This document shows positions 1 to 16,392 of a DNA stretch of 64,000 bases, piece after piece (position 1 is the stretch's first letter; the number at the start of each line of letters is the position of its first letter). Both the position numbers and the translations under genes were made by a program. The notes beneath the pieces were generated by a model that saw only the letters and a program-made list of their open reading frames with translations, did not search any database and was not told the DNA's origin. Source of the DNA: Perognathus longimembris pacificus (Eukaryota; Chordata; Mammalia; Rodentia; Heteromyidae); contig NC_063181.1 in the NCBI RefSeq assembly GCF_023159225.1, positions 8,639,606 through 8,703,605 of the forward strand. Reading direction: 5' to 3'.

Positions 1-58
1 TCCTCTGACCTTTGGCCTCAGCCCTGATCTTCACGTGACCCCAGGATCTCTCTTGCAG

Positions 59-5704
<5,646 letters not shown>

Positions 5705-6975
5705 GGGGAGGGGGTGCCAAGGCCTCGGGGTTCCTCGGGGTGGTGCTGGAGGCTGGCTCCGGGCCTCTGTGAACAACCGGTGTGAAGTCACACGTGGCCG
5801 GTCTGTGTAGGCACCCGGCGCCCAGTCCCGTAGAGGAATGCCTGCCCCCCCCACTCGCCGCAGACTCGCCCCTCGCTCTGCTCGCTCTCGCTCTGTGTGT
5901 GAGTGGCGAGGGGCAGCTGTTGGGAGGGGACGAGCCAACGCCTTCCGGGGGCTCCGCTTAGCCTCTGCCCTCGGGTACTTTCCTCCGGGCACTCCAGGGG
6001 TTGTTTTCCTGCCCAAGCTCCACAGTGACCACCTCCGGCTGTCTCACTTCTGGGCACACCCACCCAAGTGCATGCACGCGTGGATGCTAAGGACACTCTC
6101 AGTTACCCAGCTGCACACACCTGTGTACACGGCCATTTCCATAGACAAACATCTCTGGCACTTGTGCAGACTTGTTGCTCTTTGGAGGGAACTTTTTCTT
6201 TATTACCTTTGTTCCTCTTCTTCGTGGGGCCTACAAGTAATGTCCCCCTTCTGCCCACCCCAGGGTGCCTACTGCGTGGCTGAGAAGACAGGAATGGTGA
6301 TGAGCCTGTGAGGGTGGGTTGCTACACACACACACACACACACACGCACCGTGCTGTGACAATAGCAGTAACCACTATGGCTGCCCCTTGTGCCCTTTCC
6401 AATGGGTGTGTCTTCTGGGTCGAGTCAGTGAGTCGAATCCCAGTTCACTGGAGATAGGAGACCACCCCGATGAAAGCCTTCCTTTCGGCCTTTCCCTCAG
6501 TATCTGTATTTCCCCAGTATTAGTATTTCTCAGGCTGAGATAGATCCCTGCTGTACCCCATCTTTGAGGAGTGGCCCCCATCTGCGTTTGCTCCTTGAGC
6601 GAGTGTAAGAGCCTGGCCCTGTGAGCACCTGAACCGCTCATGTATATGCCAGGGATGAGATGGGCTTTGAGAATCTTGGGGGGGGGGGGGAGCGGTGCTA
6701 GCACCCTTGCACTCCACAGAGTCAACCCCAGGAGCACTGCCTTTCTGTGGAGATTGACTACAGAGGGGCCAGGGAGCCCGAGGGAGGGATACCTGGGAGC
6801 CAGGCCTCTGCTGCCCTCTGCTGACCCTCTATGGGAACTGCACCTCAGAAAGGCCAGGCTGGCAGTAGCCAGGGTGTGTCCACCCCATCGGGACTCCTTG
6901 TGGCTAGGTTCCCCGGGGCACTTGGGGGCAATGCTATGACTCATCTGCTTCAAATAAAAAGCTACACCACACTGT
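5705..6975 (+). other. LGI3: LGI3 3' UTR with poly(A) signal
   Basis: About 1.25 kb follows the stop without repeats other than a short CA run at about 6325-6346 and a G run at about 6678-6690. A canonical AATAAA lies at 6953-6958. The UTR length is plausible for this gene. The exact cleavage site is inferred. Confidence 0.7.
6953..6958 (+). terminator. LGI3: AATAAA polyadenylation signal, LGI3
   Basis: This is a canonical hexamer in an A-rich stretch (CAAATAAAAAGC), the only AATAAA seen between the LGI3 stop and the next repeat-rich DNA. A GT-rich stretch follows within about 30 bases. Confidence 0.65.
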
Positions 6976-7619
6976 CAGGTGTCGCCAAGGAGTTGTGCTA
7001 TCTGTTCCTGCTGTCCATGGGGGTAGGGGGCACATCAGCTTTCAGACTCTCTTTCTCCTGGTTTTTCTTTGTGGACACCCCCCCGAGGTCAGAGGTCAGC
7101 TGGTGCTGGGGTTAGGAGTTCACAGTGATGACACTCAGTGCTGGGCTTGTGTGGTGAGTCTCCTCCACCTGGGCTTGAATCACAGCCCCACGTTCCTTCC
7201 TGGAGATTGCAGACATGAGACTCACTAAGACTTGCTAGGCTGCCTCCAACCGACATGTCCGCTAGGCATCCCTGGGTTCCCTCCTCTTGCCACCCACCCC
7301 TGCTCCAGCGCCTCTGCTGGGCCATTGTCCGGCGCTGACTCCACCCTCCACCCAGGCGTGACACCCTGGCGTCCTGGCCAATACCTCGGTGCTCCTTCTC
7401 TCTGTATCTCACCAACTCCCAACACTCTTCTCCATTCTTTGTCCCCCAAGATTTTCCAATGGAGTACGTCGTGTTTTCCTTTTGCTCTGTCCAAACCTGC
7501 CTTTGTCACTATTATCTCAGGTCCTTCACACACCTCCCCATCAACCCACATTTTTCCAGGCTAACCTTCCAGAAACTTCTTTCCATCTCGTCATTCCCCT
7601 ACCCTAGAATCTGCCTCGA

Positions 7620-7674
7620 CTGCATCTGAGAGGGTGAGAAACGCACTCCCACCTTGGTTGCTGGTGATCTTGAC
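7620..7674. repeat. 55-bp duplicated segment, copy 1
   Basis: The 55 bases from CTGCATCTGAGAGGG to GGTGATCTTGAC are identical to 56214-56268. Both copies run straight into a T tract and a minus-strand ID-like SINE. Confidence 0.9.
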
Positions 7675-7884
7675 TTTTTTTTTGTTTTTTGTTTTGTCAG
7701 TCCTGGGGCTTGAACTCAGGGCCTGAGCACTGTGCCTGGCTTCTTTTTGCTCAAGGCTAGCACTCCACCACTTGAGCCACAGAGCCACTTCCAGCTTTTC
7801 CTGTTTATGTGGTGCTGAAGAATCGAACCCAGGACTTTATGCATGCTAGGCAAGCCCTCTAACACTAAGCCACATTCCCAGCCC
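7675..7884 (-). repeat. ID-like dimeric SINE
   Basis: T-rich start, CAGTCCTGGGGCTTGAACTC, then GAATCGAACCCAGGA and the end CATTCCCAGCCC (reverse complement of the GGCTGGGAAT start). Confidence 0.85.
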
Positions 7885-7915
7885 TACCTATAATAGCAAT
7901 ATATTTTTTTAACTT

Positions 7916-8035
7916 AAAAGCCAGACATGGAGCTGTGATTCAAGGGGTAGAGTGCTAGTCTTGAGTGGAAAAAGCTAAGGGACAGTGCCTAAGGCCCTGA
8001 GTTCAAGCCTCATTGTCAACACCAAAAATAACTAT
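7916..8035 (+). repeat. tRNA-like half of a composite SINE with GA tail
   Basis: AAGCCAGACATGGAGCTGTG...CCTGAGTTCAAGCCTCA, followed by a (GA)n tail at about 8034-8053. Confidence 0.7.
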
Positions 8036-8409
8036 GAGAGAGAGAGAGAGAGAAGTAACAGTTGGGAGGTGAAGCCTTCTCTTGGTTCTCTCACATGTCA
8101 CTCTGTGTCACTGCACGGTCACATGATAGATCCTTCTTTGATCTGTCCTGGAAGAGTGTGTGTATGTGATTTACTGTGGTCAGCAGGTGGATGCTCCTAA
8201 AAGCTCCTGAAAGCTCCAGGAGCTCAGGGACAGCAGGGGGACAGGAAACCCAGTAGCAGAGTACACGCTGGGCTCTGCTGACCGGCCCGCGCACGTGTGA
8301 ATGTGAGTTCCGTCCCTTTCCTTTGGCATGGGATTCCAATGGACGTCCCTGAGCCTTATCTGCAAAGCAGATAAGAAAAACCTACTGTTTAGAATCCTGA
8401 TTCAACCAG

Positions 8410-8590
8410 TTTAGTAAATGAGCTGGCTAACACCTGGCCATGTTATTTTGTCTGTGACTCAGTCTCCTCATCCATAAAGTGGGCATCAGCATGATAACTA
8501 CCCAAGAGGGCCATTTATCAGGAGATTTACACGCATTAAGTATACTTTCCGGCAGGTGAGGCTCTTGGCAGTGTCTGCCACATTATTATG
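8410..8590 (+). repeat. MIR-like ancient SINE relic
   Basis: Contains the MIR-type wording TGACTCAGTCTCCTCATCCATAAAGTGGGC followed by an A/T-rich part. Old and diverged. Confidence 0.55.
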
Positions 8591-9369
8591 ATGTGAGTGG
8601 GTCCGCAGGAATGTATAGGATACAAGGCGGCTCTGGGAGGGGGAGACAGGTGATTTGCGGGAAGAGCTGTTCTCCGAGGGAGGGTTCCTCACCCATCTGC
8701 AGTCTCAGAGCCCCCTCCCCCCAGCCCACCTCATCCTCCAGATGTCCAGCTGGCCTAGCCTGGCCACATCCTACTCGGTACCACCAGTCTGGATTTCTCC
8801 CTCCTCTAACTCCACTCCTGGGCTCCCCATCCTCCTCATCAGGGAGTCTTTTGCTGGGTTTTTCAAACGGGCAGCAGACGCTGACCCTCCGGGTTCTTGG
8901 GAGGTTGCTAGGGGAGCCGAGCCATCTCTCCCCAGAAGCGCTGCTATTCTGCTGACCAGTCAGAAGATAAACAGCAGCTGTCCCCTGCTGGGGAGACCTG
9001 CTCCGAGCGTGGGCCGTGTTTCTCCTCAGCGCTGAATGCCCCTCTTTCTGCTACATGGCTGCTTGGACGCTTCGGGGCTCATCCGGGTGTCCACACGGCT
9101 GCTTAGGAACCCGGTGTAACTGGGTGACTGTGTCAACAGCTCAGACCAAAGGCCACAGGAGCCAGGATCCATTCACACTGCACAAGCCAAGAAGGGCCAA
9201 GGGCCTCTGCCGCCACAACAGACCTCTGCTTTCCCCTTCTTCCCATTTCCCACACACAGTCAGTGGGGCCGGGAATCTCCATGACACTGGCCCAGCCTGG
9301 CAGGCCCACCGTGGACGAGAGAGAGAGAGGTCTGCCCAGCCAGTGGGGACAGCAAGAGGATAGACAGTA

Positions 9370-9478
9370 TTTTGAGACATGGTTTTGCTACATGGCCCAA
9401 ACTGGCCTCAAATTCAAGATCCTCCTGCCTCAGCCTCCCCAAAGCTGGGATTACAGACATGACTCTGCCCAGCTCAGA
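9370..9478 (-). repeat. B1-like SINE fragment
   Basis: TTTTGAGACATGGTTTTGC, CCTGCCTCAGCCTCCC and GCTGGGATTACAGACATG are the reverse complement of a 7SL-derived monomer. Confidence 0.75.
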
Positions 9479-9949
9479 ACACAGGCTTCTGGAGCTGTGG
9501 TCAGATGTGGGGTTCTTTTGGGAAGGCAGCCAGCCGAGCGGACATCTCTTGTGTGGCCTCTCTTTCCATGACACTTTTTTTTTTTGTCTAAAGAGCCATG
9601 TCAGTGACTTCAGATGGGTGGTGGCTGGAACTTCTCTGGTGGGATCTTCCACCCTTGATGTCTCCTGTCCCTCCCAAACAGAATGGGCTGGGCTGGGAGG
9701 GGGGTTGTGGTCAAGGGGGGGGGGGAATGGTTGTGGCAAGATGGACACGAGCCCTCAGGGAGTTTCTCCAGTGGGCCAGTTTCACTGCTGGCTCCCACAC
9801 CCAGCAATACCAATAAAATTGATAATAATAATAATGCAGGCCATGTAATCAACCCTGTGTTTATTTATCCCCAAGAAGCCTCCTTTCGCTGGCTGGCTCC
9901 CATCATTAACCATAGTGAAACCCAATAAATGCCCGGGCCTCCAGGCTGC

Positions 9950-10720
9950 AGCGACCCTCGGCTTTCAGGCCCTTCCCACTTCACCGAGGGCGGGAGAGAG
10001 AGGCGACGGGAAGGGACCCCGGGGAGGACTCCGGAGCTCCGGGCTTCGCCGTCCCGCTCCCGCTTTCCGCGGCGGCCCCTTTAAGGGGCGGGGCCTCCGG
10101 CCCGGCCCGCCCCCCTCCGTCGGCCGCACTGCGCCTGCGCTCCGCGGGGCCGCTCCGGGGTTGGGCAGCTCCGGGTTCCGTGCAACTTTCAAGTGAGTTG
10201 CAAACCCCGCCCCGGAGGCCCGGGCCGGCGGCCGGACGCGACCGGACCGCAGCGATCCGCCGGAGCCGAGGCCGCGGCCGTCCACCCCCACCCCCGGCGG
10301 CCGGGAGCCAGCCCAGGGAGGCCGGGCCAGGACCCGGGCCGGGACGCCTGGCTCCGACCCGCGGGGCGAGGAGCCGGCCGGCTTCCCCCCACCCCCCACC
10401 CCGCGCCGGGCCGCCGCCCCGCGTCGCGGTCCCGGCCGTCCAGGCTCCCCCGCGCCGCGGGGCCGCAGTCGGGGGGACCGGACAGCCCCCCCCCACACCC
10501 CCCACCCCGGGGCCGGCCCGCCGGGCCCCAGCCCCCGCGCGAGCCTCCCCCGGCCGGCCGTCACCCCGGGCCCCGAGGCTGTCAGCATGGTGTCCTGGAT
10601 GATCTGTCGCCTGGTGGTGTGAGTACGGCCGCTCGCGGCCCCCCCGGACCCCCCCCCCGTCGCCGTCCTGCCCCCGGGGTGGGAGCCGCGGACGCTGGTG
10701 GGTGGGGAGCCCCCCCACCG
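9950..10720 (+). promoter_or_regulatory. REEP4: CpG-island promoter and 5' UTR of REEP4
   Basis: GC content and CpG density rise abruptly at about 9950 and fall after about 10720. Sp1-type GGGGCGGGGCC (10084-10094) and an NRF1-like GCGCCTGCGC (10131-10140) lie about 450-500 bases before the ATG. No TATA box is obvious. The transcription start is not determinable by eye; somewhere near 10100-10200 is likely. Confidence 0.7.
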
Positions 10721-13285
10721 CCCCCCAGGGTTAACGGCCGGGCGCCAGCCCCGCGAGCTCAGCCTCTCCCGCCGGCACGCGCACGCGCACACGCACACGC
10801 ACACGCACCCCCCCATGCACCCCCCCACCCCCTACAAGCACGCACGCTCTGCAGCCTGGCACGGGGTGCGGGCCCTCGATCTACTACCCCAGGTGGTGGG
10901 CACGTGGTGGGCGGCGTAGCCCCGTGCGCGGCTCCCACCTGTGCACACGTGACCCTCCCCACCCCCAGCACCTGGCGGCCACATCCGCCGTCCACAGCCC
11001 CGCGGGGCCGGGGCTGGTGGCCCTGGGCCTCAGTGTGTGCCCAGGCGAGGGGACCCTCCTTGTGGACTGGCTACCCTCTCCCTCCCGCCATGGCCTGGGC
11101 CACCTGAGCAGGCCTGGACAGGCCTGGGATGTTTGTAAACAGCCGGGTGGGGAGGTGGCCTTCAGGGCTCTGACTCAGGCACCTCGGGTTGTGCAAGCCA
11201 AGCGGGAAAAACAAGGCAGACACTGCCACCTTGCACCCCAATGGGGGTGGGGGGTGGGCCGGGCACCATGTCCCTCACAGCCCTTCCCATTGGCTTTCTC
11301 TTCCAGGCTGCTGTTTGGGATGCTGTATCCTGCTTATGCTTCCTACAAGGCTGTGAAAACCAAGAACATTCGGGAATATGTGAGTGCTGCTGGTAGTGGG
11401 CAGGAAGGCTTTCCTGAGTTGGGGCTCCGTGACAGGGAGGATGGGGGAGGGGGGAAGGGCTTGGTGAGGTGGGGAAGGGCCTGAAGTGACCTTCCCTACC
11501 CCGACTCCACCGGCCTGGTGGTGTTGCAAACCGTGAGTGGAGTGGTGACAGAGAACAGGCCCTGTTTATGGGGGGTGGAGTGGGGCAGGGTGGGGGGGTG
11601 GAAGGAGGGCAGGCCGCTGGCACACCTGTGGAGAATCCTGTGGGTGAAGTACCTCGGAATAAGCGGCAGTTTCTCCCAGCCTGCTGTCTGGCCCGGCCGA
11701 GGGCATGCAGCAATGTCGTGAGACAGGCTTTCTGGAATCTCTGGGTTGGGCAATGGGATGGGTGTTGGGACCTCTGAGCTGACCTCGGTGCTCTCTGCCC
11801 CACAGGTTCGGTGGATGATGTACTGGATTGTCTTTGCAATCTTCATGGCGGCGGAGACCTTCACGGACGTCTTTATTTCCTGGTCTGGGCCCAGGGGGGG
11901 TCTGTGAAGGGTGGGGCAGGGGTGACCCCCTGTCGGCCTGTCTCCTCTCTCACCTGCATCTGTCTCCTCTCTTCCCACAGGTTCCCTTTCTACTATGAGA
12001 TCAAGATGGCCTTTGTGCTGTGGCTTCTCTCTCCCTATACCAAGGGGGCCAGCCTGCTGTACCGGAAGTTTGTCCACCCATCCCTGTCTCGCCACGAGAA
12101 GGTACTTGGGGAAGAGGGGGTCTGGGAGGTGTAGAGGTGGGTGTGAGGCAGACCCTCACCGTAGGTTCAGGGACACCTCGCTCTCATCGCAGACCTGCTG
12201 CTGTGGGGTCCCGTCAGGCCGTGGCCCTCCTCATCAGCAGGGATGAGCACACGGGCACTTGGGAATGACCTTGAGATGGGTGCGGTGCCAGCCGGGAGCT
12301 GGTGTGGGGCTGGGGAAGGGAAACATGGCTGCCCATCGACATCTCTGGCTGCCAGACACTAGGTGGGGTGGGTAGGTTGGGAGGTGACAGCCAGCGGCTT
12401 CTCGGGCTGTGAAGGAGAGGTGCCTGAGCTCTCTGCCCTCGTGTTTGCAGGAAATCGACATGTACATTGTGCAGGCCAAGGAGCGCAGCTACGAGACGGT
12501 GCTCAGCTTTGGGAAGCGGGGCCTCAACATTGCGGCCACAGCCGCTGTGCAGGCTGCCACCAAGGTGCCCGGGCCCCGGTCCTCAGAAGCCCCTGCTCTC
12601 CCCTGGCACCTCTGAGTCCGGCTCCGTTCGGGGTTAGGGCTGGAGGGCCAGGCGGAAGGCTTGGCGATCAGTGTCCCGGCAATCCGTTGTCGGCTGGCCG
12701 TGGGCTTCTTTGCAACATCCTCCTCTCCTTCCCAGAGTCAAGGTGCCCTGGCTGGCAGGCTGCAGAGCTTCTCCATGCAAGACCTGCGCTCCATCCCTGA
12801 CACCTCCGCCCCCACCTATCAGGACCCCCTCTACCTGGAAGAACAGTTACCCCACAGGAGGCCCCCCATTGGTGAGCAGTGAGGGGGACCCCATACCATC
12901 CTGAGAGGGCTGGAGGAAGGCCTGGCTGGGCCTCGTGTAAGTGACCCACTATGCCTCCCCTGGCTGCCCCCCTCAGGGTACCGGGCAGGGGGTCTGCAGG
13001 ACAGTGACACAGAGGATGGGTGCTGGTCAGACACAGAGGCAGTCCCCCAGCCACCTACCCGGCTCCGAGAGAAGCCACTGAGCCGCAGCCAGAGCCTGCG
13101 TGTGGTCAGGAGGAAGCCGCCAGTACGAGAGGTCAGTGGCGAGGCCAGCGAGCAGGAGGGCCGCACCGGTGCGTCTGCGCACGCCGCTCACCAATTACAG
13201 TATCTGCTCTCTCCCCCAGGGCACCTCACGCTCCCTGAAGGCTCGGAGTCGGAAAAAGACCATACCCTCCGACATGGACAGCTAG
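10587..13285 (+). CDS. REEP4: REEP4, receptor expression-enhancing protein 4
   Basis: Eight exons: 10587-10618, 11307-11379, 11806-11882, 11981-12101, 12451-12564, 12736-12871, 12977-13131 and 13220-13285 (TAG). Phases close to give 257 residues, the human length. The start [11 protein letters not shown] has A at -3 and G at +4. The N-terminal half is the TB2/DP1/HVA22 domain: hairpin-type hydrophobic stretches around [16 protein letters not shown] and [16 protein letters not shown], then [33 protein letters not shown]. The C-terminal half is Ser/Arg-rich and ends [10 protein letters not shown]. Known role: an ER-membrane microtubule-binding protein that, with REEP3, clears ER from metaphase chromosomes and shapes high-curvature ER. 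The donors of exons 3 (GTCTGG) and 5 (GTGCCC) are poor matches to consensus, but the protein match fixes both junctions. The gene looks intact. Confidence 0.97.
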
Positions 13286-13705
13286 GTTCTGCAGAGTAGG
13301 CTCTCTTACCTTGTGCCCGCAAGGTGCCAGGGACCATCATCAGGGAATCTTTGGCCTTCACGCACCAAGTGCCTGGTCTCTACCCCCTCTGACTTCCACA
13401 AAGGACCAAGGTGATGCTACAGGGCTTGCGTGGAGATGCACCCACCATGCACCAAAGCAGGCCAAGCCCAGGGTCCTGTCCATTACCTTCCTCAGCCCTC
13501 TGCCTTCCTAGATGTGGGACCAGAGGCCCCCAACACCTGCACATGAAACCAAAAGTCTGCCCAGCTGTGATCATTCCCTCCTGTCCTTCAGAGTACTTGA
13601 CAGCCTTTTCTAAGGCCTGGTGTGCATGTTCTGGCTGTGTGTTTTGTGTTGATGAATGAGGTCAGGCTTGTGAACGTTTTGATAAATAAATACATGAAAT
13701 CCGTC
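13286..13705 (+). other. REEP4: REEP4 3' UTR
   Basis: About 400 bases follow the TAG and end just beyond AATAAA at 13685-13690 (within GATAAATAAATAC). No repeat lies inside. The end point is inferred from the hexamer. Confidence 0.75.
13685..13690 (+). terminator. REEP4: AATAAA polyadenylation signal, REEP4
   Basis: A canonical hexamer 400 bases after the stop codon, followed by a T/G-rich stretch. Confidence 0.75.
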
Positions 13706-13849
13706 TGCGTCTCCTGATTTCTCTCACTGCCCCCTCCATCAAGACAGCGCACTTGTAGGCCAGGTGGAAGGGCCTAGAGGAAGGACTTGGAGAGACAGCC
13801 ACTGATTGGGCTGAAGACAAAGGTAGAAAGTCTCAGAGCCCAAAGATGG

Positions 13850-14095
13850 CCCGGCACCAGTGGCTCAGGCCTGTAATCCCAGCTACTCAGGAGGCTGAGA
13901 TATGAAGATCGTGGTTCAAAGCCAGCCTGGGCAGGAAAAGTCCATGAGACTCTTATCTCCAATGAACCACCAGAAAACTGGAAGTGGAGCTGTGGCTCAA
14001 AGTGACAGAGTGCTAACCTTGAGCAAAAGAACTCAGAGACCATGCCTAGGCCCTGAGTTCAAGCCCCACAACCAACCAAAACATAAAAAGACAGC
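13850..14095 (+). repeat. Composite B1-tRNA SINE (well preserved)
   Basis: GGCACCAGTGGCTCAGGCC head, CCAGCCTGGGCAGGAAAAG, linker CTTATCTCCAATGAACCACC, tail GAGCTGTGGCTCAAAGTG...GAGTTCAAGCCCCAC. A near-consensus copy. Confidence 0.85.
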
Positions 14096-14939
14096 AGGAG
14101 CCTGGATAGGAGCTGCCAGGAAAAGGTAACTGTAGACAGCCAGTGAGAGCAAAGGTGTGGAAGGGCTCAGGTATGTGTTGAGGAGGGGGATAAGTCCCTA
14201 GCTCTCTGATGGCTCCCCAGGATCCGGTGAATGGGCACGCTGGTTTCTCTAAACACTTGGGTCCCATCAGGGTGAGCTTGTATTCTGAGAAGTGACCACA
14301 AGAGGGCAGCAGGTGCCAGGAGCTGGGCTGCCCCCGGCTTCCAGGTCAAGGCGGGTGGAGCTGGGAGTCAGGCCAGAGCCTCGCCCTGCTGGGGCTTGGC
14401 TACTGGCGGTCAGGCTGGAGGGATGATGCAGGACTCTGGGAGGGCCGCTGGTGGCTCTCCCTGCTACTTGTGGTCGCTGATCTGTGGCCTGCCCCATCTT
14501 CGGGCTCCGGGCCTGAACTGGCTCCACTCCTTCCCCTCCTCTGATCCCTGGGTAGCTGGTGCCCCTGGGCTGTTCCTCTTTCCTACCCCTGAGTCTGCTC
14601 TTCCTTCCTGCTTTTGAGTAAGTCAAGAGGTGAGCATGCTAGCTGCGAAGGGAAATGGGCTGCTGACTTGAGTGGCCTGGGAGAGAGAGAGAGCGAGCAA
14701 GGATTAACTCTTGATGTGGGGATTATCTGGGGTTTATTTGGGGGAAGGCACGTAATCTGCTGGGGTGATTATGTCCTTGTATCTTAGTGCTTCCTATAAG
14801 GTATTCCCTTGTATCACGGTGCTGTCTGTCCTCAATAGTCCATTCAAAAACATCTCCAGGTACCAAGTGTGTTGTTAGCTACTATAAGGTGCAAAGACTA
14901 GCAGTGGCTGGCACCTAAGCTGTGGCTGGCATGCAGTAC

Positions 14940-15150
14940 TGTAACTGAGCCTCTGGCGTATGTGAGTTCAATTTTCCCAATAATCTCAGGAGCCAGGAAC
15001 TATTGTTTCAATCTCTGTGTCACAGAAAAAAACAGGCACAGAGAAGGCAAAGGATTTGCCCAAGGTTACACAGCCAGTAGGTAGCAGAATCGGGCTTCAG
15101 ACCAGGCAGTCTGGCTCCAGAGTCCCTGTGCTTAATCACTGTGCAAGATG
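14940..15150 (-). repeat. MIR element
   Basis: AAGGTTACACAGCCAGTAGG and CAGGCAGTCTGGCTCCAGAG are the reverse complement of the MIR core and 5' region, a mammal-wide relic. Confidence 0.8.
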
Positions 15151-15868
15151 TGCACCTAAATGAGCTGTTTGTGTGTTTTTTGTTTGTTTGTTTTTGCCTG
15201 GGGGATGAGAGGAGAGTGACAGGTTGGAAGCTTTTGCTTCTAGTCTGACCTTGATTCCTCCATCCAGTCAGGTAGGAGCTCTGTCCACTTTCCAGATGAA
15301 AAGCAGGGGCTTAGAGAGCTGTCGCCCTGCTCTCCCCCCCCCCGCCCCCCCCCCCGGGCAGCTGGGGACTCTGCCTCCCACAGCAAGTCTACCCCAGAGT
15401 TGCCGTCTTAGATGCAGAAGAGTCGTGAAGGAACAAAATGAAAGAATGCATGATGGGGGGGGGGGGGGCAGTGGGCAAGGAAATCCGAGTTCAAGAGCAG
15501 GGAGAGTTGGGGTGAGGACTGTAGGTGCAGGGAGCGGAGGATCTCACGGAACTGGGGATGGCATGCAGGCTTGGCCTGGGCAGTGTTACTTAGGTATCTT
15601 CTTGGAATTGCTCACACTTTGTGTTCTCCACAGCCCCCAGCCTCTGTGCTGCGGCCCCCGCCACGCCCTCCCCTCCCCTCTGCTCCCCTCCCCCCAACTT
15701 ATCCTCTTCCTGCCTGTGCTTTGAACCCCACTTGGACACCCCATCCAGGAAAGCCCGCTGCAGACATACCCCTGGCCTGGCCCCAGTTGCTCCTCTGAAG
15801 TTCTTGCCAGCTCTCTTCTTGTTTATTTGCTTTTTACTAGTATACATTAGTTGTGGAAGGGGAGTTTC

Positions 15869-16096
15869 AAGCTGGGTGCCAATGGCTCACACCTGTCATC
15901 CTAGCTACTCAGGTGGCTGAGATCTGAGGATCACGGTTTGAAGCCAGCCTGGGCAGGAAAGTCTGTGAGACACTTATCTCCAGTGAACCACCAGAAAGCT
16001 GGAAGAGGAGCTGTGGCTTAAATGGTAGCGCACTAGCCTTGAGCAAAAGAGCTCAGGTCAGCTCCCAGGCCCTGAGTTCAAGCCCCAGGACTGGCA

Positions 16097-16147
<51 letters not shown>
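15869..16147 (+). repeat. Composite B1-tRNA SINE with (CA)n tail
   Basis: The head starts at GGGTGCCAATGGCTCACACC, the tail ends CCCCAGGACTGGCACAC, then an approximately 50-base CA microsatellite (about 16096-16146). Confidence 0.85.
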
Positions 16148-16149
<2 letters not shown>

Positions 16150-16254
16150 GAGGGGGTCATTATGGTATTTCCATACATGCATACAACCCTAACCTCACAC
16201 ACAATCCCCCTTGGTTACTCTCCCTTCTGGTGGTGGTGGTTGTTTGTTTTGTTT

Positions 16255-16392
16255 TGTTTTTTAGGTAGGGTCTATGTAGTCCAGGCTAATCTCAAAATTA
16301 ACTGTAGCCCAGATTGGCCTTGAACTTTTGGCCTTCCTTCCTCAGCCTTCTGGAATGCTGGTATTACAGGAATATACCACCACGCCTGGCTT
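16255..16392 (-). repeat. B1-like SINE
   Basis: TTTTTTAGGTAGGGTCTATG...CCACGCCTGGC reads as the reverse complement of a B1/7SL-like unit. Confidence 0.7.

Larger units (their letters stand above)
6980..9900. other. Intergenic region LGI3-REEP4
   Basis: I see no gene here. It holds a minus-strand ID-like SINE (7675-7884) preceded by a 55-bp sequence repeated at 56214-56268, half a composite SINE (about 7916-8035), a MIR-like relic (about 8410-8590) and a B1-like minus-strand fragment (about 9370-9478). The rest is unassigned single-copy-looking sequence. Confidence 0.7.

Noticed and set aside
9965..10828. 287-codon minus and 304-codon plus frames over the REEP4 promoter
   Set aside because: Gly/Pro/Arg/Ala-only composition typical of a CpG island with few stops; no domain wording, and the true REEP4 start lies inside.
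16096..16146. CRISPR-like regular repetition at CA and GA tracts
   Set aside because: Pure dinucleotide microsatellites with no spacers, in a mammalian genome.
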